Below, one piece after another: positions 45,468-54,677 of a stretch of 64,000 bases of DNA. Each line of letters starts with the position of its first letter. The stretch's first letter is position 1. The DNA is from Methanoculleus caldifontis. Lineage in GTDB: Archaea; Halobacteriota; Methanomicrobia; Methanomicrobiales; Methanoculleaceae. The notes beneath the pieces were generated by a model. The model made no database searches. It was not told the origin of the DNA and saw only the letters and a list, made by a program, of their open reading frames with translations. A program made the translations under genes and the position numbers. Location of the stretch: contig NZ_WBKO01000001.1 of NCBI RefSeq assembly GCF_032842345.1, positions 1,550,001 through 1,614,000 of the forward strand. Reading direction: 5' to 3'.

Positions 45468-45645
45468 ATGCCAAGAAAACCTCAAAAACGGCGTATCCGG
45501 AAGCGGATCTAAATCACCGTCTCCCCGGAAGTCCACGATTACCTGAAAAACCGCGTTGGCAATGCCAGTAGATTCTTGGATGCGCTAACCAGAGATGCTA
45601 TTTCCGGAATACAGCCTGTGATATTTTTTCTATCACGAAAAAGGA
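45468..45645 (+). pseudogene. Ribbon-helix-helix gene, copy B, with an early stop
   Basis: From ATG 45468 the frame reads MPRKPQKRRIRKRI, then TAA (45510-45512), then ITVSPEVHDYLKNRVGNASR and FLDALTRDAI. It aligns with copy A over the whole domain, so the TAA is a nonsense mutation. The frame continues through the tRNA-Ala antisense (MDRAGIEPA). The rest of 45167-45467 is AT-rich and gene-free. Confidence 0.65.
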
Positions 45646-45717
45646 TGGACCGAGCGGGAATTGAACCCGCGGCCTCTTCCATGCCAAGGAAGCGATCTTC
45701 CCCTGATCTATCGGCCC
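45646..45717 (-). tRNA. tRNA-Ala (anticodon GGC)
   Basis: A complete 72-base cloverleaf: acceptor GGGCCGA pairing with TCGGTCC and containing the G3-U70 wobble pair that identifies tRNA-Ala; D arm GATC/GATC; anticodon stem CTTCC/GGAAG with loop TTGGCAT (anticodon GGC); variable AGGCC; T arm GCGGG/CCCGC with TTCAATT; discriminator A. No intron and no encoded CCA. Its 3' end is repeated at 39231 and, in decayed form, at 21454. Confidence 0.95.
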
Positions 45718-45778
45718 CTGTTACCCTACTATGTTGATCGCGATCGGTTAAAAAGGATTCCGGCCCCTCGCCCCCCTA

Positions 45779-46903
45779 TCACTCATTTTCAAGGCCCGAA
45801 AGCCGGGAGAGCACCCGCTCCCGCGCATCCTCCATCTCCGGGCGCGCGACCACCGCGCCGCCCTCGATGCACCGGGAGAGGAGCGGCGCCCCTCCCTCCG
45901 GCGCTGGAGCCCGGAGAGGCAGCGTGACCCGCCGGCCCTCCGCCGTCTCGTAGACCTGCTTTACGCCGCTCCGCTTCCCCCGCTTCGCGTAGGGCCGCCC
46001 CTCCATCTCCACGATGTCCATCGCGAAGTCGATCACCGGCGCGTTCGCGATTGCCCCCCCGACCCCGAAGGCGTCCGCGATGTCGTGGTAGGCCGCGACG
46101 TCCTCGCGCGAGAGCCCCCCGGAGAGGAAGATCTTCACGTCCGGGTAGCCGTGGACGTCCAGTTCCCAGCGCACCTCCTCGACGATCGCCCGCATGTTCC
46201 CCCGCCGCGACCGCGGCGTGTCGAGCCGCACAGCCGTCGCCCCGCATGCCGCCGCCCGGACCGCCTCCACCTTCTCGTCGTAGAAGGTGTCGGCGAGCAT
46301 GATCCGCGGCACCTCCGGTCCCGCCTCCCGCGCGAACGCCCGCCAGGCATCCTCCTGCCGGGGATAGCACATCACGAAGGCGTGCGGCATCGTCCCCGCG
46401 AGCGGGATCCCCTCCGGCGCACAGGTGTTGCTCGCGGCGTCCACCCCGCCGATCCAGGCCGCCCGCTCGACCATCGCCGCGATCGCCGGGTGCTGCCGCC
46501 GCGACCCGAAGGAGTAGACCGGCCTGCCCCGTGCCGCGAGCCTGACATGCGCCGCCGACGACGCCACCCCCGAGGCGTGGCAGAGGAAGCCGAGGATCGC
46601 CGTCTCGTAGACCGCGAAGTCCCGGTAACGCCCCGAGACCCGGAGGACCGGCTCGTTCGCCGAGAAGACCGCGCCCTCCGGCATCGCGTCCACGTCCACC
46701 GGCACGCCCTCCAGGAGTTCGACGACGTCGGAGAGGCCGCAGAAGACTCCCCACGGGTCCGGGAGCGCCGCCGCCGTCACCTCCATCGTGACGTGCGGGT
46801 TGACGCCGTCCCGCTCCATCACCTCAGTGACCCGCTCGAAGTAGACGTCGGTGCACCGCCCGTCGCGGATGGCGTCCTCGCCGACCATCAGAAACCTGCG
46901 CAT
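45779..46903 (-). CDS. pncB: Nicotinate phosphoribosyltransferase, archaeal type
   Basis: A 374-residue enzyme with the type II phosphoribosyltransferase fold. Visible blocks are FSANEPVLRVSGRYRDFAVY, the active-site region FGSRRQHPAIA, ASNTCAPEGIPLAGTMPHAF, and the phosphate-binding barrel strands RLDTPRSRRG and IFLSGGLSREDV. It makes nicotinate mononucleotide from nicotinate and PRPP for NAD salvage. It is divergent from the MTI-phosphorylase gene. The ATG 46903 gives MRRFLMVGEDAIRDG, the usual archaeal start. Confidence 0.93.
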   Translation of the reverse strand: MRRFLMVGEDAIRDGRCTDVYFERVTEVMERDGVNPHVTMEVTAAALPDPWGVFCGLSDVVELLEGVPVDVDAMPEGAVFSANEPVLRVSGRYRDFAVYETAILGFLCHASGVASSAAHVRLAARGRPVYSFGSRRQHPAIAAMVERAAWIGGVDAASNTCAPEGIPLAGTMPHAFVMCYPRQEDAWRAFAREAGPEVPRIMLADTFYDEKVEAVRAAACGATAVRLDTPRSRRGNMRAIVEEVRWELDVHGYPDVKIFLSGGLSREDVAAYHDIADAFGVGGAIANAPVIDFAMDIVEMEGRPYAKRGKRSGVKQVYETAEGRRVTLPLRAPAPEGGAPLLSRCIEGGAVVARPEMEDARERVLSRLSGLENE

Positions 46904-47040
46904 GCCAGATCCGGTCGTCGCCGGAGACGTAAACCCTTCCGAACCGTATCGCGAATAGATGGGGTTTTCTGATAAGACGTCGACCCGATAGACTGAATGT
47001 CACACGGACGGGCGTATGCACGGGCAGGGTGGGCCTGAAG

Positions 47041-47712
47041 ATGCTCGGGATCATCGGGGGCACGAGCCTCCTCTTCGCCAGACTGCCGCCGCTTGAGAAG
47101 AAGACCGTCGCCACCCCCTATGGAAAGGCGGAGGTCTACTGCGGAGACTTCGCGCTCCTCCTGCGCCACCAGCACAGCCTCCCCCCGCACCGGATCAACT
47201 ACCCCGCCTGCCTCGCCGCGCTCGCCCTGCTCGGTGTGGACCGGATCGTCGCCTTCGGCTCCACCGGCTCCCTGCAGCCGGCGATCCCGCCGGGCTCGGT
47301 CGTCATCCCGACCGACTACCTGAGCGTCACCGACATCCCCTCCATCCACGAGTGCAGCATCGGCCATGTCCGCCCCGAACTGGACGCGGACCTCGTCCGC
47401 ACCCTCGGCGACCTGGTGCCGGAGGCCCGGGTGGGCGGGGTCTACGCCCAGACCCGCGGCCCCCGGATCGAGACCGTCGCCGAGGTCAGGGCGCTCGCCC
47501 GCGTAGCGGACATCGTCGGGATGACGGTCGCGAGCGAGGCGACGCTCGCGCTCGAACTCGGGATGCGGTTTGCCGCCGTCTGCACCGTGGACAACTACGC
47601 AAACGGCCTCGGCGACGAGACCCTCACCTACGAGCACATCCTCGCGACCTCGCGGGCGAACGCGCAGAGGACCGAGAGGATCCTTGAGAATATCGTGGAG
47701 CACCTTGCATGA
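47041..47712 (+). CDS. Methylthioinosine/purine nucleoside phosphorylase (MTAP family)
   Basis: A 223-residue member of the MTA phosphorylase family: MLGIIGGTSLL at the start, RHQHSLPPHRINYPA, GSTGSLQPAIPPGSVVIPTD, YAQTRGPRIETVAE, and MTVASEATLALELGM. The downstream gene is a deaminase that turns methylthioadenosine into methylthioinosine, so the probable substrate is methylthioinosine, giving hypoxanthine and methylthioribose-1-phosphate. It overlaps the deaminase start by four bases (ATGA). ATG 47041 is chosen over GTG 47029 because the family starts at MLGIIGG. Confidence 0.9.
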   Translation: MLGIIGGTSLLFARLPPLEKKTVATPYGKAEVYCGDFALLLRHQHSLPPHRINYPACLAALALLGVDRIVAFGSTGSLQPAIPPGSVVIPTDYLSVTDIPSIHECSIGHVRPELDADLVRTLGDLVPEARVGGVYAQTRGPRIETVAEVRALARVADIVGMTVASEATLALELGMRFAAVCTVDNYANGLGDETLTYEHILATSRANAQRTERILENIVEHLA

Positions 47713-49025
47713 CTGAATCTGACGACATCTTCACCGCCCGGGGATCGGTCCTGATCGCCGGCGCCATCATCGACGGATCGACTGTGGATATCGCGATCGA
47801 CGAGACCGGGACGATCGCGGGGATCGGGGAGGGCGCGAGGGAGGCGATCGACGTCGACATCATCATCGACGGTTCGGAGAGGCTCGCCGTCCCCGGCCTC
47901 GTCAACACCCATACCCACGCCGCGATGAGCCTGCTGCGGGGCTACGCGGATGATATGCTCCTGCAGGACTGGCTCTCGCAGAAGATCTGGCCGCTTGAAG
48001 CCCATCTGTCCGGCGACGATGTCTACTGGGGAACGAAGCTCGCCTGTCTTGAGATGATCAAGAGCGGCACCGTCGCGTTCAACGACATGTACTTCTTCAT
48101 GGACCGGGCCGCAGAGGCCGTCGACGAGATGGGCATCCGGGCGACGCTCGCCTACGGGTTCATCGACCTCTCCATCCCCGAAAAAAGGGAGGCCGAGATC
48201 AAAGCGACCGAGAGCCTCGCCCGCCACATACAATCGCTCGACAACCCCCGGATCAGGACGGCCGTCGGCCCCCACTCGGTCTACACCGTCTCCCTCGAAG
48301 GCCTCCGCTGGTGCGCGGAGTTTGCGAAGGAGCAGGGGATCGGCATCCACGTCCACCTCGCCGAGACCGAGAAAGAGGTCGTCGACTGCGTCGCGCAGAC
48401 CGGCAAACGCCCCGCGGCGCTCCTTGACGAGTGCGGCTGCCTCACCCCGCGGACGGTCGCTGCGCACTGCTGCTGGCTCGACGAGGCCGAATGCCGGCTC
48501 CTTGCCGAGCGGGGGGTCTCCGCCTCCCACAACCCGGCAAGCAACATGAAACTCGCCGTCAACCGGGCGATGCCCTACCACTGGCTGAAGCAGGCCGGGG
48601 CGAACGTCTGTCTCGGCACCGACGGCTGCTCCTCGAACAACAATCTCGATATGTTCGAGGAGATGAAGTTCGCCGCCCTCTTGCAGAAGTTCGCCTGGAA
48701 CTCGCCGACCCTTCTGCCCGCGGGCGAGGCGGTCACGATGGCGACCGCGGCGGGCGCCCGGGCGCTCGGCACCGGCCCCGGCACCCTGACCGTGGGCGCG
48801 CCGGCCGACATCGTCCTCGTCGACGCCCGCGCGGTCTGCAACACCCCGCTCTACCACGCGGACTCGAACCTCGTCTACGCCTGCAACGGCGACGCGGTCA
48901 TGACCGTCCTCTGCCAGGGCAGGGTCCTGATGCACGAGCGGACGGTGCCGGGCGAGGAGGAGATCCTGGAGGGCGCCGCCGCCGCGGCACGCTCGCTCGT
49001 CGGGCGGGCCCGGCAGGCCTCCTGA
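47709..49025 (+). CDS. dadD: 5'-deoxyadenosine / MTA / SAH deaminase
   Basis: A 438-residue amidohydrolase. The metal site is visible as NTHTH (His68, His70), the strand GPHSVYTVS, HVHLAETEKE, TVAAHCCW and LGTDGCSSNNNLD with its catalytic Asp. DadD of Methanocaldococcus deaminates 5'-deoxyadenosine, methylthioadenosine and S-adenosylhomocysteine, recycling products of radical-SAM and methyl-transfer reactions. Coupling to the phosphorylase supports this pathway here. Confidence 0.93.
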   Translation: MTESDDIFTARGSVLIAGAIIDGSTVDIAIDETGTIAGIGEGAREAIDVDIIIDGSERLAVPGLVNTHTHAAMSLLRGYADDMLLQDWLSQKIWPLEAHLSGDDVYWGTKLACLEMIKSGTVAFNDMYFFMDRAAEAVDEMGIRATLAYGFIDLSIPEKREAEIKATESLARHIQSLDNPRIRTAVGPHSVYTVSLEGLRWCAEFAKEQGIGIHVHLAETEKEVVDCVAQTGKRPAALLDECGCLTPRTVAAHCCWLDEAECRLLAERGVSASHNPASNMKLAVNRAMPYHWLKQAGANVCLGTDGCSSNNNLDMFEEMKFAALLQKFAWNSPTLLPAGEAVTMATAAGARALGTGPGTLTVGAPADIVLVDARAVCNTPLYHADSNLVYACNGDAVMTVLCQGRVLMHERTVPGEEEILEGAAAAARSLVGRARQAS

Positions 49026-49043
49026 TCCTTTTTTGGTCCGGGC

Positions 49044-50369
49044 TCAGTACCGGTCCTCGGTGGGGTACCAGTACGTCGGCTCTTCAGTGGGGTACCAGGT
49101 CGGCTCTTCGGTCGGATTCCCGGTGGGCTCTCCGGTCGGGTAGACCGGCCCGTAGGTCGGCTGCCCCGCCGGGTAGACCGGTCCCGAGGTAGCTACCGGG
49201 CTCGGCCCCGCCGTCGGCTGCGGCCCCGCACCGACGCTGCCGAGGTAGATGTTCCAGGGGCCGTCGTCGTTGCCCATCCAGACGATCCGGTCGCCGGAGA
49301 TGTCGGGGAAGGCCTGCTCGGCGCTGCTTGACGTCACCTGCCGCTCCTGCCCGCTCCGGATGTCGTAGAGGTAGATGTCGCCGTTCCCGTTCCGGTAATC
49401 GGTCCAGACGACGTAGTTGCCGTCGACGACGGGAGCGATCGCCAGCGCCCCCTCGCCGCTGATCTGCTCGATGTTCATGGTGCCGACGTCGAGCAGGTTC
49501 ACGACGAACGACGTGTTACTCTCGGCCACCCAGACGATCCGGCTTCCGTCGCTCGAGACCGCGGGCGGGCTGGTGATGTTGTTCTGCGAACTCGCGCGCA
49601 TCGATTGGCCGCTCGATATGGAGGCCCAGGCGAGATCGAGGCGCCCGCCGACCTCGCCGTCGTCAAGCCAGGCGACGGTGTCCCCGCCGACGACCGGGTA
49701 GAGCTGGTTGTATGTCTCGTTCGCGAGAAGAAGCGGGGCGGTCCCCCCGACGTCGGTGTCCTGCCAGTAGACTTCGCCCATCCCGGTGTTGAAATCGATA
49801 CGGTTCCAGCAGACGAGGTTGCCGGAGATGCTCGGCCACATCTGGATCTCCTCGTCGTTCGTGATCTGGCCAAGCCTTCCCGACGCGATATCGTAGAGGT
49901 AGATGTCGGTCGTCATCGTCGTGGCGTTCAGGCCGGTCCAGACGGCGGTGTTTCCCGATACGTCGATCTGCCGCATGCCTCCCACGACGTACGTCCCGTT
50001 CGGGGGCGGCAAGGTTCGCCCGGTCGAGGCGTCGTAGATCCCGACGGACATGGTGTTGTTGTCATACCAGACCACCAGGTCTCCCGAGATCGCGGGGAAC
50101 TCTTTGTCCCCCGTCCCGCTCGTGATCGCAGCCTCCCCGGCCTGTGCCGGGGTCGGTCCCGCTGCCGGGAACGTCGGAGTCGGCCCCGGCCCGGCCGGCG
50201 TCTGGGTCGGCCCCGTTGCCGGGAACGTCGGGGTGGGTTCCGCCCCGGCCGGGGTCGAGGTCGGGAACAAACCCGGCGGGAAGGCCTGCGCGGAGGCCGC
50301 ACCCGCGATGAGTCCGACGGCGACGATCATTACGAGAACCGCCGCCATCTTAACCGTGATTCCTCTCAT
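49044..50369 (-). CDS. Secreted TolB-like beta-propeller with Pro/Thr-rich linkers
   Basis: A 441-residue secreted protein. A signal peptide (about 1-28, ending GAASAQA) is followed by a low-complexity stretch of TPTFPATGPTQTPAGP type, then about five to six propeller blades with repeats such as FPAISGDLVVWYDNN, MWPSISGNLVCWNR and DIYLYDIASG, and a C-terminal tail with repeated PTEEPTWYP units. Such propellers sit on methanogen surfaces and bind other proteins or polymers. The tail could be a wall- or S-layer-associated stalk, as no membrane anchor is present. Confidence 0.8.
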   Translation of the reverse strand: MRGITVKMAAVLVMIVAVGLIAGAASAQAFPPGLFPTSTPAGAEPTPTFPATGPTQTPAGPGPTPTFPAAGPTPAQAGEAAITSGTGDKEFPAISGDLVVWYDNNTMSVGIYDASTGRTLPPPNGTYVVGGMRQIDVSGNTAVWTGLNATTMTTDIYLYDIASGRLGQITNDEEIQMWPSISGNLVCWNRIDFNTGMGEVYWQDTDVGGTAPLLLANETYNQLYPVVGGDTVAWLDDGEVGGRLDLAWASISSGQSMRASSQNNITSPPAVSSDGSRIVWVAESNTSFVVNLLDVGTMNIEQISGEGALAIAPVVDGNYVVWTDYRNGNGDIYLYDIRSGQERQVTSSSAEQAFPDISGDRIVWMGNDDGPWNIYLGSVGAGPQPTAGPSPVATSGPVYPAGQPTYGPVYPTGEPTGNPTEEPTWYPTEEPTYWYPTEDRY

Positions 50370-50638
50370 AACTCACAATCTCCCTGATCATACGCATGAT
50401 CGCTCCCCGCCCCCGGACCGGGGCGAGGCTCCGGCATGAGGGTGGATGTCTGAGTTCCATCGCGGCGCTGAACGGCGGTGTCTGCGGAGCGTTGCGCGTG
50501 CTCCGGGAGAATGGGCCATTGGGCGGATGCGGGTGGGAAGGGCTCTCCGTGGCGTGTGCGTCCTGGCCGGATACCCTCACGCTGGTCCCCGATGGCGGCA
50601 CCTGTATATATGCGTTGGCCCCGGTGCCGGGGGGAGCA

Positions 50639-51958
50639 TCACTCAGCCTGCTCCCCTACGGCCGTTATCGTGAGGTCGAACCGTTTCTCCGTCCCGGTCA
50701 CGTTCTCCCAGGGCCGCCGGTAGACGGCCGAGAACGTGAATACCCCCGCGTGCTCCGGCACGAGGGTCCAGGTGCGGATTCCCCCGACCCCGACCATCGT
50801 CCCCGGTGTCGCGTTCTGCTCGTAGCGGTCGGCAGCGATGGTGAGCCCCGGTGAGGCCGTGGCGTTCCAGGAATAGCCGGTGGAGGGGTTCTCCGCAAGG
50901 CTGACCAGGGCCTCGCTCTCCACCGGGACGGTGACGTTCTCCCCGTTCTGCTCCGTGCCGAAGGCGTACGGGGCCCCGGCCTCCTCTTCGAGCGTGAGCA
51001 GCCAGATATCCCAGTCTCCCGACCGGTTGTCCATCCAGGCTATCCGGTTGCCCGAGATGCGCGGGAAGGACTGCCATGCGTCGTCGTCCGTGACCTGCCG
51101 GATCTCGCCGCCGGCAAGGTCGAGCAGGTAGATATCATCCATGATCCCGCCTGTGAAGTTCTGCCAGATAACCAGATCCCCGGAGATATCGGGATAAAGG
51201 GCAAACCCCGGCGAACCGCCGGCAACCCGCTCCTCCTTGCCCGTGGTGAGGCCGTGGATGACGAGCGAGGCTGAACCGTTCCCGATCTCCGTCCAGACGA
51301 CGCGGTCGCCGGAGACCGCAGGGAAGCCCTGCCTCACGGTGCCGTTCCCGAGTGCCACGGGCTCCCCGTCATCCCGGCTGACGAAGACGGTATAGTCCCC
51401 CCCGCTCTCGTCCGCCCAGACGACTGTCCCGCCCGACACGTCGGGGGAGACGATCAGGGGATTGCCCTGCACCGGCCCCGAAGAGACCCGGGCGACGGTG
51501 CCGTCCGTCAGGTTCATGGCATAGATGCCGCCGGCGTCGCCGGCCCGCAAGTCGAGCCAGACGACCTTATCACCGTCGATCGCGGGCATGACCTGACCGC
51601 CGGGCTCATCGGTGAGCCGGACCTCCGTGCCGGCCGCGATATCGTAGAGCCAGATCTCGGGCGCTCCCGACCGGTTGTCCTGCCAGACGATACGCTCCCC
51701 CGAGATCTCCGGCCAGATCGGGAGGCCGGTCCCGTTGGTGATCCGGGTCTCCGTTCCGGCCGCGATATCGTAGAGATAGATGTCGCTGCCGTTGTGCCGC
51801 TCGTCGACCCAGACGATCCGGTCGCCATCGATGGCAGCGATGCCCTGGTCGCTCCCGTTCGTCGTCACCTGCACCGGCTCCCCGACCTCTGCCCCGCTCA
51901 CCCCGACCATCAGCATTGCTATGGCAATGCATACAAAATACAGGGATCCGTCTTTCAC
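50639..51958 (-). CDS. Secreted beta-propeller with C-terminal chagasin-like (I42) inhibitor domain
   Basis: A 439-residue protein from GTG 51956-51958, preceded by GGGGGAAAA. The hydrophobic signal (LYFVCIAIAMLMVGVSGAE) leads to about seven TolB-like repeats (IAAIDGDRIVWVDERHNGSD, then IYLYDIAAGTE and similar). The last ~105 residues carry the three inhibitory loops of chagasin-type cysteine-protease inhibitors: ENPSTGYSW, VGVGGIRTW and RRPWE. It is a secreted protein that may block papain-like proteases. A longer frame to 51991 is possible. Confidence 0.82.
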   Translation of the reverse strand: MKDGSLYFVCIAIAMLMVGVSGAEVGEPVQVTTNGSDQGIAAIDGDRIVWVDERHNGSDIYLYDIAAGTETRITNGTGLPIWPEISGERIVWQDNRSGAPEIWLYDIAAGTEVRLTDEPGGQVMPAIDGDKVVWLDLRAGDAGGIYAMNLTDGTVARVSSGPVQGNPLIVSPDVSGGTVVWADESGGDYTVFVSRDDGEPVALGNGTVRQGFPAVSGDRVVWTEIGNGSASLVIHGLTTGKEERVAGGSPGFALYPDISGDLVIWQNFTGGIMDDIYLLDLAGGEIRQVTDDDAWQSFPRISGNRIAWMDNRSGDWDIWLLTLEEEAGAPYAFGTEQNGENVTVPVESEALVSLAENPSTGYSWNATASPGLTIAADRYEQNATPGTMVGVGGIRTWTLVPEHAGVFTFSAVYRRPWENVTGTEKRFDLTITAVGEQAE

Positions 51959-52116
51959 TTGTTTTCCCCCGGGGTGAGGGAATATGTGCATAGTATAAAA
52001 ATCAATTTATTTAAATCGCGGCGGGGTGATGCCCGGGCGCCGTCGGGGTCAGTGTGTGGCCGCGGTTGAAATGGTGGGCTATGTGGTCTCGATCGTTGGT
52101 GCGAGGCAGGGGTTCT

Positions 52117-52962
52117 TTATTGTGGCCGCCGCGACTCGCAGGGCACCCCGGTCTGGCAGAAGCCGCAGCTCGCGACCGGGAGGCCGAGCTCGTCCTCGAC
52201 GAAGGGCATCGTCGTCTCCCGGATGTACGCGAAGCACCGCTCCTTGTCGTGCCCCTCCGCCGAGATCGCGCCCGCGGGGCAGCGGCGGATGCAGGCGTCG
52301 CACCCGGAGGGGCGGAGGCAGTATGCGGTCCTGTCGCTGTAGGGTCGCGGGGTTGCGGGAAGGTCCATCGCGGCCACGACCGACCCGAAACGCACCGCCT
52401 TGCCCCGCTCCGTGATCAGGCCGTCGCAGAGACCGAAGGTGCCGAGGGCCGAGGCGTAGGCAGCGTGCCGCTCCGACCAGCGCGAGGCGATCCCGAACCG
52501 CTCCGAGGTCTCCCGTCCAAAAGCCGGGAGCCGGGCCGGGGCGACGGCCGGGTATCCGGCATCGGCGAGCACCCGGACGAGACGGTCGCGGATGCGGTCG
52601 TTCACCGCCTCCCCGTAGTGGCGGGCAAGGCTCCAGCGCCGCGAAGGGAGAGCGGTGCACGCACGGTGGTCGCGCCGTGTCGCGGCGGTCTGCGGCAGCG
52701 CCCAGACGACGACCGCGAGATCGGACGCCGCGACGCCGGAACCCGGAAACCCGATGCGGAACGCCTCGAGGGGCGTCCAGTGAAACGATCCTATCGTCTC
52801 CTGAAACTCGGCATACAGCGGATCGTCGCCGCGGGAGACGCCGATGAGCGGGCTCTCCCAGGCGGGCTCGGCGACATCCGGGCCGAGCCGGTTGACGTCC
52901 GGGTCGGCGAGGATCGATCGGATCTCCTCGAGGATCTCATAGATGCCGAACATCTCGTGCAT
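52117..52962 (-). CDS. QueG-like 4Fe-4S protein
   Basis: A 281-residue iron-sulfur protein similar to the epoxyqueuosine-reductase family: ASALGTFGLCDGLITERGKA, SGCDACIRRCPAGAIS and a later CGFCQTGVPCES supply two 4Fe-4S clusters, while the N-terminal half (DLAVVVWALPQ) matches the DUF1730-like corrinoid-binding part only partly. It is about 100 residues shorter than bacterial QueG. Probably a reductase whose substrate is unknown. It follows the acyl-CoA synthetase gene? No: it lies 14 bases downstream of that gene's end on the same strand, so co-transcription is likely. Confidence 0.8.
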   Translation of the reverse strand: MHEMFGIYEILEEIRSILADPDVNRLGPDVAEPAWESPLIGVSRGDDPLYAEFQETIGSFHWTPLEAFRIGFPGSGVAASDLAVVVWALPQTAATRRDHRACTALPSRRWSLARHYGEAVNDRIRDRLVRVLADAGYPAVAPARLPAFGRETSERFGIASRWSERHAAYASALGTFGLCDGLITERGKAVRFGSVVAAMDLPATPRPYSDRTAYCLRPSGCDACIRRCPAGAISAEGHDKERCFAYIRETTMPFVEDELGLPVASCGFCQTGVPCESRRPQ

Positions 52963-52976
52963 GGTAAAAAAGGGAG

Positions 52977-54677
52977 TTATGCGGTCTCGATCTTCGACGC
53001 GTTCTCAAGACCGAGTTCCTCGATCGCCATATCGCGCATCTTGAACTTCATGATCTTGCCCGAGACCGTCATCGGGAAGTCGTCGACGAACTTGACGTAG
53101 CGCGGGATCTTGAAGTGCGCGATCCTGCCGCGGCAGAACTCCTTCACCTCATCCTCCGTGAGGGTCGCCCCGCCCTCCAGCCTGATCCAGGCCATCAGCT
53201 CCTCGCCGTACTTCTGGTCCGGCACCCCGATCACGTAGACGTCGGCAACCTTCGGGTGGTTGTGGAGGAACTCCTCGATCTCGCGCGGGTAGATGTTCTC
53301 CCCGCCCCGGATCACCATATCCTTCAGCCGGCCGACGATCTTGATGTAGTCCTCCTCGTCCATCGTGCCGAGGTCGCCGGTGTGGTTCCAGCCGTGCTCG
53401 TCGATCGTCGCCCGGGTGGCGTTCGGGTTGTTGTAGTAGCACCGCATCACGCAGTAGCCGCGGGCGCAGATCTCGCCGGTCTCGCCCCGGGGGAGGATCT
53501 TCTTCGTGTTCGGGTCGACGATCTTGATCTCGGTGTGGGGGAACGGCCTCCCGACGGTGGAGACCCGCCGCTCCAGGGGATCGACGGTCGTCGTCATCGT
53601 CACGCCGGGGGAGGTCTCCGTCTGGCCGTAGACGATCACGATCTCGGACATGTTCATCTTCTTGTTGACCTCCCGCATCACCTCGGTCGGGCAGGGCGAT
53701 CCGGCCATGATCCCGGTGCGGAGCGAGTCCAGCCGGAACTTCGCGAAGTCCGGGTGGGAGAGTTCGGCGATGAACATCGTCGGCACGCCGTGGACCGCCG
53801 TGCACTTCTCGTCCTGGATGGCCTGGAGGACCGCCTCGGGGCTGAAGACCGGCGCGGGGAGCACCATCGCGGCGCCGTGGGTGACGCTCGCCATGTTCGA
53901 GAGGACCATCCCGAAGCAGTGGTAGAACGGCACCGGGATGCAGAGCCGGTCCTTATGGGTGAACTTCATCCCCTCGCCGATGATGTAGCCGTTGTTTAAG
54001 ATGTTGTGGTGGGTCAGGACGACGCCTTTCGGGAACCCGGTGGTCCCGCTGGTGTACTGGATGTTGACCGCGTCGTCGAAGTCGAGCGAGACCTCGCGCT
54101 CCCGGAGCTCATCGGGACTGATGAGCGCGGCCATCTCGTGGAGTTCGTCCCAGGTGTACATCCCGTTGTAGGGGATGTCGCCGAGGAAGATGACGTTCTT
54201 CAAGAACGGGAACTTGTCGCTGTTGATCCGGCCCGGCTTCGCCTCGAACGCCTCGGGACAGGACTCGTAGAACATCCCGACGTAGTCGGAAGTCTTGAAC
54301 CGCCCCTGGATCAGGAGGGTCTGGACCTCGGACTGCTTCATGGCGTACTCGAACTCGTAGGTCCGGTAGGCCGGGTTGATGTTCACCATGATCGCGCCGA
54401 TCTTTGCGGTGGCGAACTGGACGAGCACCCATTCCGCGTAGTTCAGCGCCCAGATCGCGACCCGGTCCCCGCGCTCCACGTCAAGCGCCATGAGGGCGCG
54501 TGCAAGGGCGTCGACGCGCTCGAGAAACTCCCCATACGTCCAGCGGATGTTCTGGTGGACGGAGACGAGCGCATCGCTATCCGGGTGCGCCGCTGCGATT
54601 CGGTTCAGCATCTCGCCGATCGTGATGCCGAGCAGAGGTATCTGCGAGTTTCCACACGCGTAACTGCCCTCAACCAT
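52977..54677 (-). CDS. AMP-forming acyl-CoA synthetase
   Basis: A 566-residue adenylate-forming enzyme: the P-loop-like YTSGTTGFPKGVVL, YGQTETSPG, TGDLGTMDEEDY, KIVGRLKDMVIRGGENIYP and the catalytic lysine in PMTVSGKIMKF. It activates a fatty or medium-chain acid with ATP and CoA. Only by close comparison could the chain length be told. It faces away from the tRNA-Trp gene; the shared intergenic DNA holds four TAATGGTT-like sites. The QueG-like gene follows at 14 bases. Confidence 0.93.
   Translation of the reverse strand: MVEGSYACGNSQIPLLGITIGEMLNRIAAAHPDSDALVSVHQNIRWTYGEFLERVDALARALMALDVERGDRVAIWALNYAEWVLVQFATAKIGAIMVNINPAYRTYEFEYAMKQSEVQTLLIQGRFKTSDYVGMFYESCPEAFEAKPGRINSDKFPFLKNVIFLGDIPYNGMYTWDELHEMAALISPDELREREVSLDFDDAVNIQYTSGTTGFPKGVVLTHHNILNNGYIIGEGMKFTHKDRLCIPVPFYHCFGMVLSNMASVTHGAAMVLPAPVFSPEAVLQAIQDEKCTAVHGVPTMFIAELSHPDFAKFRLDSLRTGIMAGSPCPTEVMREVNKKMNMSEIVIVYGQTETSPGVTMTTTVDPLERRVSTVGRPFPHTEIKIVDPNTKKILPRGETGEICARGYCVMRCYYNNPNATRATIDEHGWNHTGDLGTMDEEDYIKIVGRLKDMVIRGGENIYPREIEEFLHNHPKVADVYVIGVPDQKYGEELMAWIRLEGGATLTEDEVKEFCRGRIAHFKIPRYVKFVDDFPMTVSGKIMKFKMRDMAIEELGLENASKIETA

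Noticed and set aside
45661-45927. Protein-coding frame reading MNPRPLPCQGSDLP
   Set aside because: It starts within the antisense of tRNA-Ala and runs over the antisense of pncB; a known false-gene pattern.
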